Notes: generated by a model from the sequence alone, not told the origin. A DNA stretch of 64,000 nt from Lachancea kluyveri NRRL Y-12651 (GCA_000149225.2 CM000693.1:868001-932000); one strand, 5' to 3'; counted from the first letter of the stretch, positions 41,625-51,680 are shown. Made by a program: numbers and translations.

Positions 41625-44204
41625 CTAATTTTTGTAATAGCCGTTGTCTTTCAAGTATTGAGAAACAACCTCACGGTCTCTGTTAACCCATTGGGCCTTA
41701 GAAGTGATCGTATCCAAAGATTGGGCTAAACTTTGATCGAAACCTTTAGTGGATCTAGTGCTGAAAAATTGCTTGATTTCTTTAATAGCTTCTAAGGAGG
41801 CAAACCCGGATGTGGTGATCGTTACAACGGAACCCAACATAGACAATTCGGCTGGTAAACGGTCGACGATTTCGTCCCAGTTGTTTTGTAGCCATGTCCA
41901 CAAAGCATTGACACCCTCCTTATGGGTTCTCAAGCCTTGCATTGGAATATATATGTCTTGGGTTAAGACTGAACCATCGAGTAAGTATCCTAGAGTTCTT
42001 TCTATCAACGCAGGATCAGAGAATCTGCCTAAAGTCCTCAAAGCAGCCAACTTTTCATCAGTGGAGGTTGGGTTCAAGTAAATTTGGTAAATTTTTTCGT
42101 AATTCTCGACACCACCATTTCTGCCTACAGCATTGAAAACAATGGGTTTAATCAAAGCTGGGATGGCTTTCTTATCACCGGCAATATATTTTTCAAACAT
42201 TTCTAATGCAGCGGTTTCGGTTCTGGTGTCCTTGGCAGCACATGCAGCGCCAAACATTTCAACTTTTAAACGTTGCGTAGCAAAGGAATCAGAACTGTTG
42301 AATTCCCAACCCATGCTATGGGCCTTGTCAGCAACCAACTCTTTAGTGAATTCGTTTAGGGCGTCATTGACTTCTTCAGGTTCGAACATCCAAGTGGTCT
42401 TCAAAGAAAAGAGACTGTTTACGATCTGTTCCCAAACGACAAAGGATGATTCGTTGTTCCATTTGGAAATCAACTTCAAAAAGTTGGTACTTGATGTGTA
42501 ACCAGATGCAGACAATGCTTTAGCATCGGCAACCAAACCGGTACGATCTTCGACGGATAACTTGTCGGCTTGTTGTCCCAACTTGTCCCACCTTTCATCG
42601 GAGTAAGAGGTAATAAAAATACCAGCCTGTTCTGCATTGACTTTGAAAAATTCGGAGTCCTTCAACTCTACAGTTTTAGAACGTTCATCCAAAACCAGAC
42701 TACTATCAACACCGTCTTTGGTCTTTAGTGCCAAGAAGACTGGGTATAGAGTATTGTCTTCATCCGGTTTCACATCACCGGTAGTCAAATAACGGTTTTG
42801 GGTAAAAGTGATTTTGCCCTCATCTTCCTTGACAGAGACAACGGGGAAACCGACTTGCTTTGTCCAAACGTTCATAACTTTACGGACGTCCTTACCAGAT
42901 GCACTGGATAATGCATCCCACAAATCTTCAGTCTTGGCATTACCGTATTCGAACTTGTTCAAGTATTGGGAAACACCTTTAATGAAAACGTCTTCGCCTA
43001 ACCATTTGGATATCATTCTCAATAGCGAAGAACCCTTGGAGTAAGAAATGGCATCAAAGATTTGGTTGATTTCGTCGGCTCTTTTTACGGGCACTTCGAT
43101 TGGATGAGATGATCTCAAAGCATCCAACGCCAACGCATGTTGTAGAGTGTCAGAGACATACTGTTCCCAAACCTTCCATTCAGGTTCAAACTCGTTACAA
43201 GAATACCAAGACATCCAGGTGGCAAAACCCTCGTTCAACCATAAACCTTCCCACCAGTCCATAGTAACTAAGTTGCCGAACCACTGATGTGCCAATTCGT
43301 GCTGAACAACTTCAGCGACTCTTTGCACACGTTCCAAAGTAGAGTTTTCACGGTCCAACAATAAGTCAACGACTCTATAGGTAACCAACCCCCAGTTTTC
43401 CATGGCACCAGCACTGAATTCGTGTACGGCAACGTTATCCATCTTTGGTAGAGGGTACTTGATGCCAAACGCCTTCTCAAAGAAAGCTAACGTCTTGGCA
43501 GTCAAATCGGCAGCGAATTGGCCATGCTGTTCATCACCTGGAGTGGCGTATACCCTTACTGGGATACGGAAATCTTTATTTTCGACATAGTTCAATTCGG
43601 CAACGATAAAGGCAACCAAATAGGTGGACATTTTAGGAGTGGTGTTGAAGGCAGTAAGCTTTTTACCGTCAACCACCGATTCAGACTTAACATCCATGTT
43701 AGACAAGTGGGTCAATGAAGGGTCGGAAATCAAGTTAATCGCAAAAGTGGCCTTTAGGTTTGGTTCGTCAAAACATGGGAAAGCTCTTCTTGCATCGGTC
43801 GGTTCCATCTGGGTGGTGGCCATGTACTTAGTTTTGCCAGTTTTCTTGTCGGTGTACTTGGCCCTGTAAAAACCGGCCATGTTGTCATTTAAGACACCGG
43901 TAAATTTAATCGCTAGAGTAACCTCATCCTTTAGAGTTCCCTCTGGGAATAAAAACGTTGTGGTCTGTTCATCCTTGTCAAATGTAATTTCGGTAGCGGT
44001 AACGTCGTCAATTGCGGCAGAATGAATATCGATGTCTAAAGTGTTCAATTTAACGGTTGGCACGGTGGCATCGTTGACTTTCAAGTCAATCTCAACTGTA
44101 CCATCGAACTTGAATGTTTCAAAGTTAGGTTCAATTGTTAAGTCGTAATGAACTGGGGAAACATTGACGGGTAAAATATCACGATCTGGGGTCTCACTAG
44201 ACAT
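41625..44204 (-). CDS. AAP1: M1 aminopeptidase, Aap1/Ape2 type (short form)
   Basis: Zinc aminopeptidase that removes N-terminal residues from peptides; 859 aa in the short form, similar in length to Aap1 (YHR047C, 856 aa). Motifs: exopeptidase signature GAMENWGLVTYR, zinc site HELAHQWFGNLVTMDWW followed by LNEGFATW, and catalytic tyrosine region ISYSKGSSLL. The sequence is about equally close to Aap1 and to its S. cerevisiae paralogue Ape2 (YKL157W). INM1 upstream and YHK8 beyond fit AAP1; RCN1 and ELF1 further right fit APE2. I therefore take it as the single pre-WGD ancestor type. A 5' leader exon exists (see 44591-44832): its 3' splice site falls after the eighth base of this ORF, so the short form needs an unspliced or internally started mRNA. 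Confidence 0.96.
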   Translation of the reverse strand: MSSETPDRDILPVNVSPVHYDLTIEPNFETFKFDGTVEIDLKVNDATVPTVKLNTLDIDIHSAAIDDVTATEITFDKDEQTTTFLFPEGTLKDEVTLAIKFTGVLNDNMAGFYRAKYTDKKTGKTKYMATTQMEPTDARRAFPCFDEPNLKATFAINLISDPSLTHLSNMDVKSESVVDGKKLTAFNTTPKMSTYLVAFIVAELNYVENKDFRIPVRVYATPGDEQHGQFAADLTAKTLAFFEKAFGIKYPLPKMDNVAVHEFSAGAMENWGLVTYRVVDLLLDRENSTLERVQRVAEVVQHELAHQWFGNLVTMDWWEGLWLNEGFATWMSWYSCNEFEPEWKVWEQYVSDTLQHALALDALRSSHPIEVPVKRADEINQIFDAISYSKGSSLLRMISKWLGEDVFIKGVSQYLNKFEYGNAKTEDLWDALSSASGKDVRKVMNVWTKQVGFPVVSVKEDEGKITFTQNRYLTTGDVKPDEDNTLYPVFLALKTKDGVDSSLVLDERSKTVELKDSEFFKVNAEQAGIFITSYSDERWDKLGQQADKLSVEDRTGLVADAKALSASGYTSSTNFLKLISKWNNESSFVVWEQIVNSLFSLKTTWMFEPEEVNDALNEFTKELVADKAHSMGWEFNSSDSFATQRLKVEMFGAACAAKDTRTETAALEMFEKYIAGDKKAIPALIKPIVFNAVGRNGGVENYEKIYQIYLNPTSTDEKLAALRTLGRFSDPALIERTLGYLLDGSVLTQDIYIPMQGLRTHKEGVNALWTWLQNNWDEIVDRLPAELSMLGSVVTITTSGFASLEAIKEIKQFFSTRSTKGFDQSLAQSLDTITSKAQWVNRDREVVSQYLKDNGYYKN

Positions 44205-44590
44205 CTTGGTTAGTAGTTGAGGGTCAAACTGTGCCTTGTTTCTGTTTTACGTGAACAATTGACACTAAAAGGATAAACTGAGCACTGCTTTTAGGTTCTA
44301 TTCGGATCCAACTAGAAAGATGAACGGGGATTCGCCACTCATATCCACGGCAACTGTACAGCTCGCAAAACGGAAAAAAAATCGGGGGTAATGCCGGTTC
44401 GTAGAAGATGTACTTACGTCGGCAAAGATGATAGTAGTAGCAACAGCGCAGATACTGCAAACGGCCGCATTTTATGTCCTCTAGGGTGGTATGTCTATGT
44501 GTTTTAACATTCTGCAAACCGCTTTTCTCTATCTTGTTTTATATGGCTGCACATCTTTGTGTCGTAAGTCCGTCATTCCAAGATACATAC

Positions 44591-44832
44591 TTTTTGTTAG
44601 CCAGCTGATCTTTTAACTTCTCACATTTTGCGCAGGGGGTAACAGCCCCTGAAAACAACCTCCTCTTAAATACAGCACCATAGTTGGACAGGAGGTTCTT
44701 CTGAGGAACTCGCCTTTGCACGGTTAAAAAATGGTATGGTTGCTGCTGTAACAACAGAGTTGCAGACTTTGGGAGTGAGGAAGTAGCAAAGCCTCGGCTC
44801 GTTATGTTCCTTGTCAGGCAACGAGCGAGCAT
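44591..44832 (-). CDS. APE2: alternative first exon of the aminopeptidase gene (Ape2-type leader)
   Basis: 242 nt encoding an Arg/Ser/Leu-rich, acid-free N-terminus (MLARCLTRNITSRGFATSS...), then RRLFSGAVTPCAKCEKLKDQ. S. cerevisiae Ape2 has a similar leader with RPLFTETSHACAKCQK just before its catalytic domain, also reached through an intron. The exon ends at GTATGT (44590-44585). The intron 44197-44590 (394 nt) has branch TACTAAC at 44215-44209 and 3' site CTAG at 44200-44197. Joined at 44196 the frame is kept (phase 2, AA|T) and gives ...QLANKN-ETPDRDILP, a 937-aa protein. The short-form ATG (44204-44202) lies between branch point and 3' splice site. The leader probably targets mitochondria or the secretory route. 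Confidence 0.85.
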
Positions 44833-45408
44833 TCTCTAACTGGTGGTGATATCGCTAGAATATCTGATCAATATGCTCATGAAACCCTCCCAAAAGCGAA
44901 GTTTAAAATATGCTTTTCAACTTCTATAATTTTCGTTTTCCGTATTATGTGATTGCGCGATTACGTGATCGAGCCGTGGAGGATGGTTTTTTAGGCTGTT
45001 GAAATGACGAAGTTGATATTGGTCAAGTGTCGCTGTTTTTTTATTGTTTTTTGTTGTTTTTTTTTTGGATGCTACTTCAACGACTCAACTGGAGACGTTG
45101 TTCTAGCACGCTTTTTTCAGAGTTATCCTACCAGCAAGAGGGAATTGTGGGTAATCACGGTGGTTGCAATATAATGATTGATGACCTTTTACAAAGTTCA
45201 GGAAGCTGACTTGACCGTTAGGACAAGTCACCTTCAGTGGCTACGTGCGGAGATAATTTTCTCGGAGCGGAGGTAAGCTTCTCCGCTGGAGACATCTAAA
45301 CGCTCAGGTACCTTATGGTTAGTCAGGACAGAAATGTGATGGAACGAGGTTGTGTTTCTTATTAAAGGAGAGGAGTAAATTTTCTGAGAGCACTAGCTGT
45401 TGACTAGC
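44833..45408. other. divergent intergenic region, aminopeptidase leader / YHK8
   Basis: About 575 bp of promoter sequence for both genes. Near the YHK8 side it holds the CGGAG cluster described separately. A T-rich tract lies at 45036-45067. No credible gene. Confidence 0.45.
45248..45285. promoter_or_regulatory. cluster of four CGGAG sites upstream of YHK8
   Basis: CGGAG occurs at 45248, 45263 and 45268 (the last two in tandem), and its complement CTCCG at 45281, all within 38 bp and 125-160 bp upstream of the YHK8 start. CGG half-sites in repeats are the binding form of Zn2Cys6 transcription factors, which control many drug-efflux genes in yeasts. The factor is unknown. Confidence 0.5.
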
Positions 45409-47010
45409 ATGCCGATCATCATGTTTGGGTCTAAATCCGTTTCCGCCTTGGCACGCCAAGAGCATCAGCGAGCCGAGGATACCAACACAGTTTACTCGTC
45501 GCCAATTGATGAATCAGAATTGCAAAAAATTGAAGCCAAGCTACCTGAAAGTTATAACTTAGATGGACAATCGAACCTAGGTGGCACGAATAATTATTCG
45601 GATTATGAAGTTAAATTTGATACTTCAGGTACTGACCCAGAGAATATTGCAAGACGCATGACAAGGGCTCGCAAGTATTATGTGTCTTTACTCATAAGTG
45701 TTACTTCAGTTGTGATAACAAGTATCTCGTCGTGCTGGTCCCTTGCGTCGCCTCATATCATAGAGCATTTTCATATCTCTCATGAGGTAAGCGTACTTGG
45801 CATCTCGCTCTATATCTTTGGTTTAGGATTTGGACCTCTGTTCTTGTCACCATTGAGTGAGATGTACGGTAGAAAAATCACCTTCGTAATGAGTCTTTCC
45901 ATGAGTATCGTTTGGCAGGTGTTAACCGTTTGGTCGCCCACGATCGTTGGAATGTTTTTTGGCAGGTTTTTGGCAGGTTTTTTTGGTAGTTCTTTCCTTA
46001 GTGTTGCTGGTGGTGTTATTAGTGACATTTTCACCAGGCAAGAAATTGGAATTCCAATGACCGTTTACACTACGTCGCCATTTTTAGGACCTGCGTTGGG
46101 ACCGGTCGTCAGTGGAGCCCTATACGGTGTTTCTTATAAATGGACCTTTATTGCACTCCTTATAGCATCAGGCGTGTGCTTAGTTTTGATCGCTTTTACT
46201 GTTCCAGAGACTTACCAGCCAGTCTTACTGATTGGCAAAGCTAAAAGAATGCGACAAGAAACCGGTGATCATGGGTATTTTGCGCCATTGGAGATTGTAC
46301 GTCGTGAAACTAATATAACATCTGCAGTTCTTCTATCGACTAGGAGGCCATTTGGCTTGTTGTTAAAAGACCCCATGATGGGGGTGCTATGCTTCTACAC
46401 TGGGCTGGTCTTGGCAATTGTTTACATGTACTTTGTTGCATTTCCCTATATATTTGAAACGCTATACCAGTTCAAAATTATGGAAGTTGCATGTTGTTAC
46501 TTGGGTTTGGCTGCCGGCATGCTGGTGGTGTCACCATCGAGCCTATATTTCCAATACAAATATGAGGAGAAGGTCAGAAGGAATAACGGTATTCGAGTTC
46601 CTGAATTTAGATTTGATCCTCTGTTTTATGGTGCATTTGCCACTCCTATCGGTTTGATGATATTCGCGTGGACTTGCTACAGTCATGTCCACTGGATAGG
46701 GCCAGTCATTGGTACGTCAATTTTTGGAGCAGGTGTGTTTTTTGTTTTCGTTGGTGTGTTTGGCTACACGGTTGACGCTTACAGGCTGTATACTGCGTCT
46801 GCAATGGCTTGTAATTCGTTTGTAAGGAGTACGATGAGTGGCATTTTCCCGCTTTTTGGCCTGCAGATGTATAAAGGTATGGGCATTAACTGGGCTGGAT
46901 TTTTGCTAGCAATGGTAGCTATTGCTATGATACCGATTCCATTTTTATTCCACAAATACGGACCATATCTCAGATCCAAGAGTCCCTACGCATGGGATGA
47001 TGCCAGATAA
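45409..47010 (+). CDS. YHK8: MFS drug:H+ antiporter (DHA1 type) Yhk8
   Basis: 533 aa, plasma-membrane efflux transporter of the DHA1 family, orthologue of YHR048W (514 aa). A polar N-terminal 80 residues is followed by twelve hydrophobic segments. Recognised blocks: HIIEHFHISHEVSVLGI, GLGFGPLFLSPLSEMYGRK (MFS motif A), FLGPALGPVVSGALY (antiporter motif C), YKWTFIALL, and the ending KYGPYLRSKSPYAWDD shared with Yhk8. Upstream frame lacks an ATG before 45409; a second ATG 15 nt on is also possible. Substrate unknown. Confidence 0.94.
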   Translation: MPIIMFGSKSVSALARQEHQRAEDTNTVYSSPIDESELQKIEAKLPESYNLDGQSNLGGTNNYSDYEVKFDTSGTDPENIARRMTRARKYYVSLLISVTSVVITSISSCWSLASPHIIEHFHISHEVSVLGISLYIFGLGFGPLFLSPLSEMYGRKITFVMSLSMSIVWQVLTVWSPTIVGMFFGRFLAGFFGSSFLSVAGGVISDIFTRQEIGIPMTVYTTSPFLGPALGPVVSGALYGVSYKWTFIALLIASGVCLVLIAFTVPETYQPVLLIGKAKRMRQETGDHGYFAPLEIVRRETNITSAVLLSTRRPFGLLLKDPMMGVLCFYTGLVLAIVYMYFVAFPYIFETLYQFKIMEVACCYLGLAAGMLVVSPSSLYFQYKYEEKVRRNNGIRVPEFRFDPLFYGAFATPIGLMIFAWTCYSHVHWIGPVIGTSIFGAGVFFVFVGVFGYTVDAYRLYTASAMACNSFVRSTMSGIFPLFGLQMYKGMGINWAGFLLAMVAIAMIPIPFLFHKYGPYLRSKSPYAWDDAR

Positions 47011-47474
47011 TACCTCTGTTCAAAGATGTACTTCTATGTATTTTACATGATATATATCGTCGCCGGCACTGGCATCAACACCATGCACCAAACATGCTAG
47101 AGCGTTTCTAGTGTATAACTACCTGTTTGTATCAAGAAAAAAAAAGAAAAAAAAGAGGTGCCGAAGAAAATGACCTGGAACCATTCCAGATATTTGAAAT
47201 ACTGTACAGCAGTGTCCTGGGCATATATCTATCATGGTTCCATGGTGGTAGAACCGAGAGAGTACACGTACTTGTTTTACATTTACCTGATAATAAAAAA
47301 GGGCTACCCGGTTTTAACTCACTATACACGTCTGGAGCAGGATACCAATTTTTGCCCGGACGGTCTTAAATATCATCGGAGTTTAGCTTTTCGAGAAATC
47401 GTATATAAACACTGGTAGTTCTTTTAAACTTACCTCATCACCAACCTCGAAAGATTCCCACTATACAAGTAAAC
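47011..47474. other. intergenic, YHK8 to FSH1
   Basis: About 460 bp. Open frames of 65-86 codons on both strands overlap each other and look random. A purine-rich A/G tract lies at 47136-47157. Nothing else is seen. Confidence 0.45.
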
Positions 47475-48194
47475 ATGTCCTCACCAAAGTTATTGTTTTT
47501 ACACGGATTCTTACAAAACGGCAAAGTCTTTAGCGAAAAGTCCTCTGGTATTAGAAAACTGTTGAAAAAGTCCAACGTTCAGGCGGACTACCTCGATGCT
47601 CCAGTAGCTCTTGACAAAAAGGACTTACCTTTTGTTATGGATGATGACAAATGGCAAGCCACTCTAGATGCTCAGGTTAACAAGGCTTGGTTTTACCACA
47701 GCGATATCTCACACGAACTTGATTTGACTGAAGCCGTGAAGACCGTTTCTGACTACATCAAAGAAAATGGCCCATACGACGGTATTGTTGGATTCTCTCA
47801 AGGTGCTGCATTGGCCTCAATTATCACCAACAAGATTACCGACTTAGTTCCAGATCATCCTCAGTTCAAGGTCAGTGTTATCGTTTCCGGTTATTCTTTC
47901 ACTGAACCTGATCCAGAAAATCCTGGTCAGTTGAGAATCACCGAAAAATTCCAAGACTCTTTTACTCCAAACCCAGAAAGATCTACCAAGATGCTGTTTA
48001 TCTATGGTGCTGACGATAAAGCTGTGCCATCCACAAGATCCAAGTACTTGTACAACATTTATACCAACGGAAATGAGTCTGCAGAAGATGTAAAAGCCTA
48101 TGAACACCCAGGTGGCCATATGATTCCAAACAAGAAAGATTTTATAAGACCAGTTGTTGAAGAAATCACTAAAGCCCTGGATGTGGAAGCATGA
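47475..48194 (+). CDS. FSH1: serine hydrolase Fsh1
   Basis: 239 aa, orthologue of YHR049W (243 aa), a cytosolic alpha/beta-hydrolase of the FSH/OVCA2 family with unknown physiological substrate. The triad is visible: nucleophile Ser108 in [10 protein letters not shown], aspartate in [10 protein letters not shown], histidine in HPGGHMIP. The N-terminal oxyanion strand is [14 protein letters not shown]. Start at the first ATG. Confidence 0.96.
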   Translation: MSSPKLLFLHGFLQNGKVFSEKSSGIRKLLKKSNVQADYLDAPVALDKKDLPFVMDDDKWQATLDAQVNKAWFYHSDISHELDLTEAVKTVSDYIKENGPYDGIVGFSQGAALASIITNKITDLVPDHPQFKVSVIVSGYSFTEPDPENPGQLRITEKFQDSFTPNPERSTKMLFIYGADDKAVPSTRSKYLYNIYTNGNESAEDVKAYEHPGGHMIPNKKDFIRPVVEEITKALDVEA

Positions 48195-48540
48195 AGAGCT
48201 GCGTGTCACAATAAAATCATTCGTGTACATATGGAACTGAAAATAATTTTTCCACATTTAGCTAGGGAAATTCAATGAGATAGAGATAGATTATAGTTTA
48301 CAGAGTATAGCTTTTTTTTCTTTTATAAGTTCGAAGAAACCCTGGTAGCCTTTACGTCTCTGGACATTACATGCACGATGTTGAAAGGCCGTGTACTTTT
48401 TCATGGGTGTATTGCGCGTATATAGTGATTGTTCCGCGAACATCTGGTAAATGTGCACCTATTTAACAGCTGGACAAGCGTATGCTCACAATATTTCGAA
48501 CTAGCATACAGTGTTTACATCCCCAACCTTAGCCAGTTTT
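48195..48540. other. intergenic, FSH1 to SMF2
   Basis: About 345 bp, FSH1 terminator and SMF2 promoter. TTCCGCGAAC (48431-48440) resembles the pleiotropic-drug element TCCGCGGA with one mismatch; not strong enough to call. Confidence 0.4.
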
Positions 48541-50115
48541 ATGCCTTCTTACCAGCCTCTTCGGCAATCAAATGCACAAGAAGCTGCACCCTCAAACTCG
48601 GATGCTTCGCTTCTATTGGATAGCGAGAACAGGTCGCCATGGCTTAGAATTACCACAATACTGCGAAAATACGCTAAGTTTATAGGGCCTGGCATGATGG
48701 TTTCTGTGTCATACATGGATCCTGGTAATTTTAGCACTGCGGTAGCGGCTGGTTCTGCACATCGCTACAAGCTGTTGTTCTCAGTTCTAGTCTCCAACAT
48801 CCTTGCAGCGTTTTGGCAGTGCTTATGTACAAAACTTGGTGCTGTTACGGGTTTAGACTTGGCACAAAATTGCAGGAAACATTTACCGTACAGACTGAAC
48901 ATATGCTTATACATCCTAGCTGAAATTGCTATTATTGCCACAGACTTGGCGGAGGTTGTTGGTACCGCGATATCCTTAAACATTTTGTTCAACATTCCTT
49001 TAGCCCTTGGTGTGGTGCTAACAGTGGTTGACGTTCTTATTGTTTTGATGGCATACAGACCAAATGGATCTCTTAAACTTGTGAGATGGTTTGAATTTTT
49101 TGTATCACTTTTAGTGGTAGCAACGGTTATTTGCTTTGCTGTTGAACTATTTTCTGTAAAGGTCGAACCTATTAAAGAAGTGTTCTCAGGTTTCCTACCG
49201 AGCAAAGCTGTATTCGACGGAGATGGATTGGGTTTGAGTTTGGCAATTTTAGGTGCCACAGTGATGCCTCACTCTTTGTTCTTGGGATCTGGTGTGGTTC
49301 AACCGAGGTTGAGGAACTACGATATCAGCAATGGACATTACCTGCCCAAAGATTCCGATGTTGAAAATAACCATGATAACTACAAACCTTCAATGGAAGC
49401 GATAGACGAAACTTTACACTATACCGTTGCAGAATTGTTGGTGTCTTTGTTCACAGTTGCTTTATTTGTCAACTGTGCCATTTTGATTGTTGCAGGTGCA
49501 ACTTTGTATGGTGAAACGGGTGACAACGCAGATGCGGATCTATTCTCTATTTACAACTTGTTGTGCTCTACTCTTTCTAAGACGGCAGGCACAATTTTCG
49601 TCCTAGCATTACTGTTCTCGGGCCAATCTGCTGGCATTGTTTGCACTTTGAGTGGCCAAATGATTTCTGAGGGGTTCTTGAATTGGACTATTCCTCCAAC
49701 CGTGAGGCGTACTTTAACACGGGCTGTCGCCATTGCTCCATGTCTAATCTTGGTGGTAATTGCTGGTAGAGACGGTTTGTCGGATGCGTTGAACACTTCC
49801 CAAGTCGTTCTTTCATTACTTTTACCCTTTGTCTCCGCTCCATTGCTATATTTTACCAGTAACAAAGAAATCATGCGGGTGGAACTGAATAACAACTGCT
49901 ATCACGAAGTACAAAATGATGACGAGATATCCATGCAGACTATGGATGGAGAAGATAATGAAGATGAAGTCGCTGTTGATGATACTTTAAAATATAAGGA
50001 TATGAGTAACGGGCCTTGGACAACTTTCTCTGCCGTTATTCTATGGATGTTCGTATCGGGGCTCAATTTTTACTTAATAGCTAGTCTTGCCCTGGGTAAG
50101 ACTGTACATTTGTAA
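48541..50115 (+). CDS. SMF2: Nramp manganese transporter Smf2
   Basis: 524 aa, orthologue of YHR050W (549 aa). It is a proton-coupled divalent-metal transporter in Golgi-endosomal vesicles that supplies Mn2+ for superoxide dismutase and glycosylation. Nramp metal-site motifs: DPGNFSTAVAAGS in helix 1 and ATVMPHSLFLGS in helix 6; transport signature GQSAGIVCTLSGQ. About eleven hydrophobic segments. Stretches such as AAGSAHRYKLLFSVLVSN match Smf2 rather than Smf1. The frame is open 30 nt further upstream but only through GTG; the ATG at 48541 was taken. Confidence 0.95.
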   Translation: MPSYQPLRQSNAQEAAPSNSDASLLLDSENRSPWLRITTILRKYAKFIGPGMMVSVSYMDPGNFSTAVAAGSAHRYKLLFSVLVSNILAAFWQCLCTKLGAVTGLDLAQNCRKHLPYRLNICLYILAEIAIIATDLAEVVGTAISLNILFNIPLALGVVLTVVDVLIVLMAYRPNGSLKLVRWFEFFVSLLVVATVICFAVELFSVKVEPIKEVFSGFLPSKAVFDGDGLGLSLAILGATVMPHSLFLGSGVVQPRLRNYDISNGHYLPKDSDVENNHDNYKPSMEAIDETLHYTVAELLVSLFTVALFVNCAILIVAGATLYGETGDNADADLFSIYNLLCSTLSKTAGTIFVLALLFSGQSAGIVCTLSGQMISEGFLNWTIPPTVRRTLTRAVAIAPCLILVVIAGRDGLSDALNTSQVVLSLLLPFVSAPLLYFTSNKEIMRVELNNNCYHEVQNDDEISMQTMDGEDNEDEVAVDDTLKYKDMSNGPWTTFSAVILWMFVSGLNFYLIASLALGKTVHL

Positions 50116-50335
50116 ATATCGACTTGATAATCACCAGAAAGGTACAAACATACGTTTCGAGCTACTGCTTTGATGAGAGAGCTAGGTCTGTTGTTATTAG
50201 CACTTTCGTACTTAATTATTTACCACGCCCTTAGGATTTGTGCCCAAACAGGCTCATCCCAAATTCACCTGATCAATGAACATCCCAAACACTACATAGG
50301 TAGACACGACCAACCTTATTTTGACTGTGTAAAAT

Positions 50336-50929
50336 ATGGAAACAGACACTATAATTATCACTTCTTCAAGACTAAATGTTACTGCACAAGGAACTGTTGA
50401 AAGTATAAAAATGTTTTTATACGATCATGTTCTAGTTAAAGCACAAGTACTAAAGGATAATCCGATGCAATTAGTGGCACTGCCAAACTTCAAAAGGCTG
50501 ATAATAGTGTGTCCCGATGTTTCCTTAGCAAGAAAAGTGATGGAAGAGAGACTAAACTGTAAGGATCTAGAAGGTATACGATTCAACTACTCTTTAGCAA
50601 ATACCGGTGTGCGGGAAAAGAAACAGCACTTAGAGCTACCACTGGCTAGAACCTTGTTCTTAGTCTCTCCACCAACTTCTCCACCACCTGAATTTGACTA
50701 CTCGAAGCTGGAAGACGGACCCAACATGCATCCAGGACACACTGCATTCCCAGCATTAAACAAAGAGTACGTCACTGAAACAGAACCTGGACACTTCACC
50801 GTCGTTGAAAATAAATTTGGAAAGATCACTGTAGATGTCTGTGGGGATGAAAGTGAAGGAACCAACCCGAGCGTTGAGAGAGTTAAGACGGGAATGCCAC
50901 CGCGTTCTATATTTGACTACGATGATTAG
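50336..50929 (+). CDS. RCN1: calcipressin, calcineurin regulator
   Basis: 197 aa, orthologue of S. cerevisiae Rcn1 (YKL159C, 211 aa). It binds and modulates calcineurin. The N-terminal RRM-like domain spans about residues 1-105. The family signature follows in LVSPPTSPPPEF, the phosphorylated switch, and a C-terminal calcineurin-contact peptide is suggested by RVKTGMPPRSIFDYDD. It stands between SMF2 and COX6, so a chromosome XI gene lies among chromosome VIII orthologues. Start is the first ATG. Confidence 0.93.
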   Translation: METDTIIITSSRLNVTAQGTVESIKMFLYDHVLVKAQVLKDNPMQLVALPNFKRLIIVCPDVSLARKVMEERLNCKDLEGIRFNYSLANTGVREKKQHLELPLARTLFLVSPPTSPPPEFDYSKLEDGPNMHPGHTAFPALNKEYVTETEPGHFTVVENKFGKITVDVCGDESEGTNPSVERVKTGMPPRSIFDYDD

Positions 50930-51061
50930 GCTCCTGGAAGGAAGCAAAAATGGAACGTATATAAAATTTTGAGGTGAATGGGCCTCTTAAAGGTATCTGT
51001 ATTCGGGGTTCTTTAATGTTTCCCATACTTGTACATATACATTTGATATCATATTAAACGA

Positions 51062-51069
51062 ACCAATCA
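51062..51069 (-). promoter_or_regulatory. Hap2/3/4 CCAAT box upstream of COX6
   Basis: ACCAATCA, the exact complement of TGATTGGT (consensus TNATTGGT), 165 bp upstream of the COX6 start. S. cerevisiae COX6 is activated by Hap2/3/4 on respiratory carbon sources. Confidence 0.7.
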
Positions 51070-51233
51070 TATCATCGGTTTACCATTGAATGGCCTCCCG
51101 CCCGAAAAAATTCCAGGATCTCACCATAGAAAAAAAATTTTCTTGTTCTCGAGATTAAAGAGGCCTCCTGAAGCTTGGTTGAGAGGTTCAATCTAGTAAT
51201 ACGTTTTACAAATTCGGCAGAAGAAAAAACACT

Positions 51234-51680
51234 ATGTTGTCCAGAACTCTATTTAGAAATGTTGCTTTGAACAGATCCTTGCTAAGCTCTGCTACCAAGG
51301 TTACTGCTTTTACTACTCCAAGATTGACCCAATTCCAATCTATTAGAAAATATTCTGACCATCACGAAGAGGAAACTTTTGAAGAGTTCACCGCTAGATA
51401 CGAAAAGGAATTCGAACAAGCTTATGACCTATTTGAAGTCCAGAGAGTTTTGAACAACTGTTTCTCTTATGATTTGGTTCCAGCTCCAGCTGTCATCGAA
51501 AAGGCTTTGAGAGCCGCTAGAAGAGTTGATGACTTACCAACCGCTGTTAGAGTCTTTGAAGCTTTAAAATACAAGGTTGAAAATGAAGAGCAATACAAGG
51601 CTTACTTGGATGAATTGAAAGATGTCAGAGAAGAATTAGGAGTTCCTTTGAAGGAAGAATTGTTTCTAGGATCCGCTTAG
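51234..51680 (+). CDS. COX6: cytochrome c oxidase subunit VI
   Basis: 148 aa, exactly the length of S. cerevisiae Cox6 (YHR051W). It is a matrix-side structural subunit of respiratory complex IV (mammalian COX5A). The first 40 residues (MLSRTLFRNVALNRSLLSS) form a cleavable presequence. The mature part starts near HHEEETFEEFTARYEKEFE and is all-helical. Highly biased codons agree with high expression. Confidence 0.97.
   Translation: MLSRTLFRNVALNRSLLSSATKVTAFTTPRLTQFQSIRKYSDHHEEETFEEFTARYEKEFEQAYDLFEVQRVLNNCFSYDLVPAPAVIEKALRAARRVDDLPTAVRVFEALKYKVENEEQYKAYLDELKDVREELGVPLKEELFLGSA

Noticed and set aside
44224-44517. 97-codon minus-strand open frame
   Set aside because: It lies wholly inside the aminopeptidase intron and shows no protein-like sequence.
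47127-47418. Overlapping open frames of 65-86 codons between YHK8 and FSH1
   Set aside because: They occur on both strands and in several frames with no conserved content.
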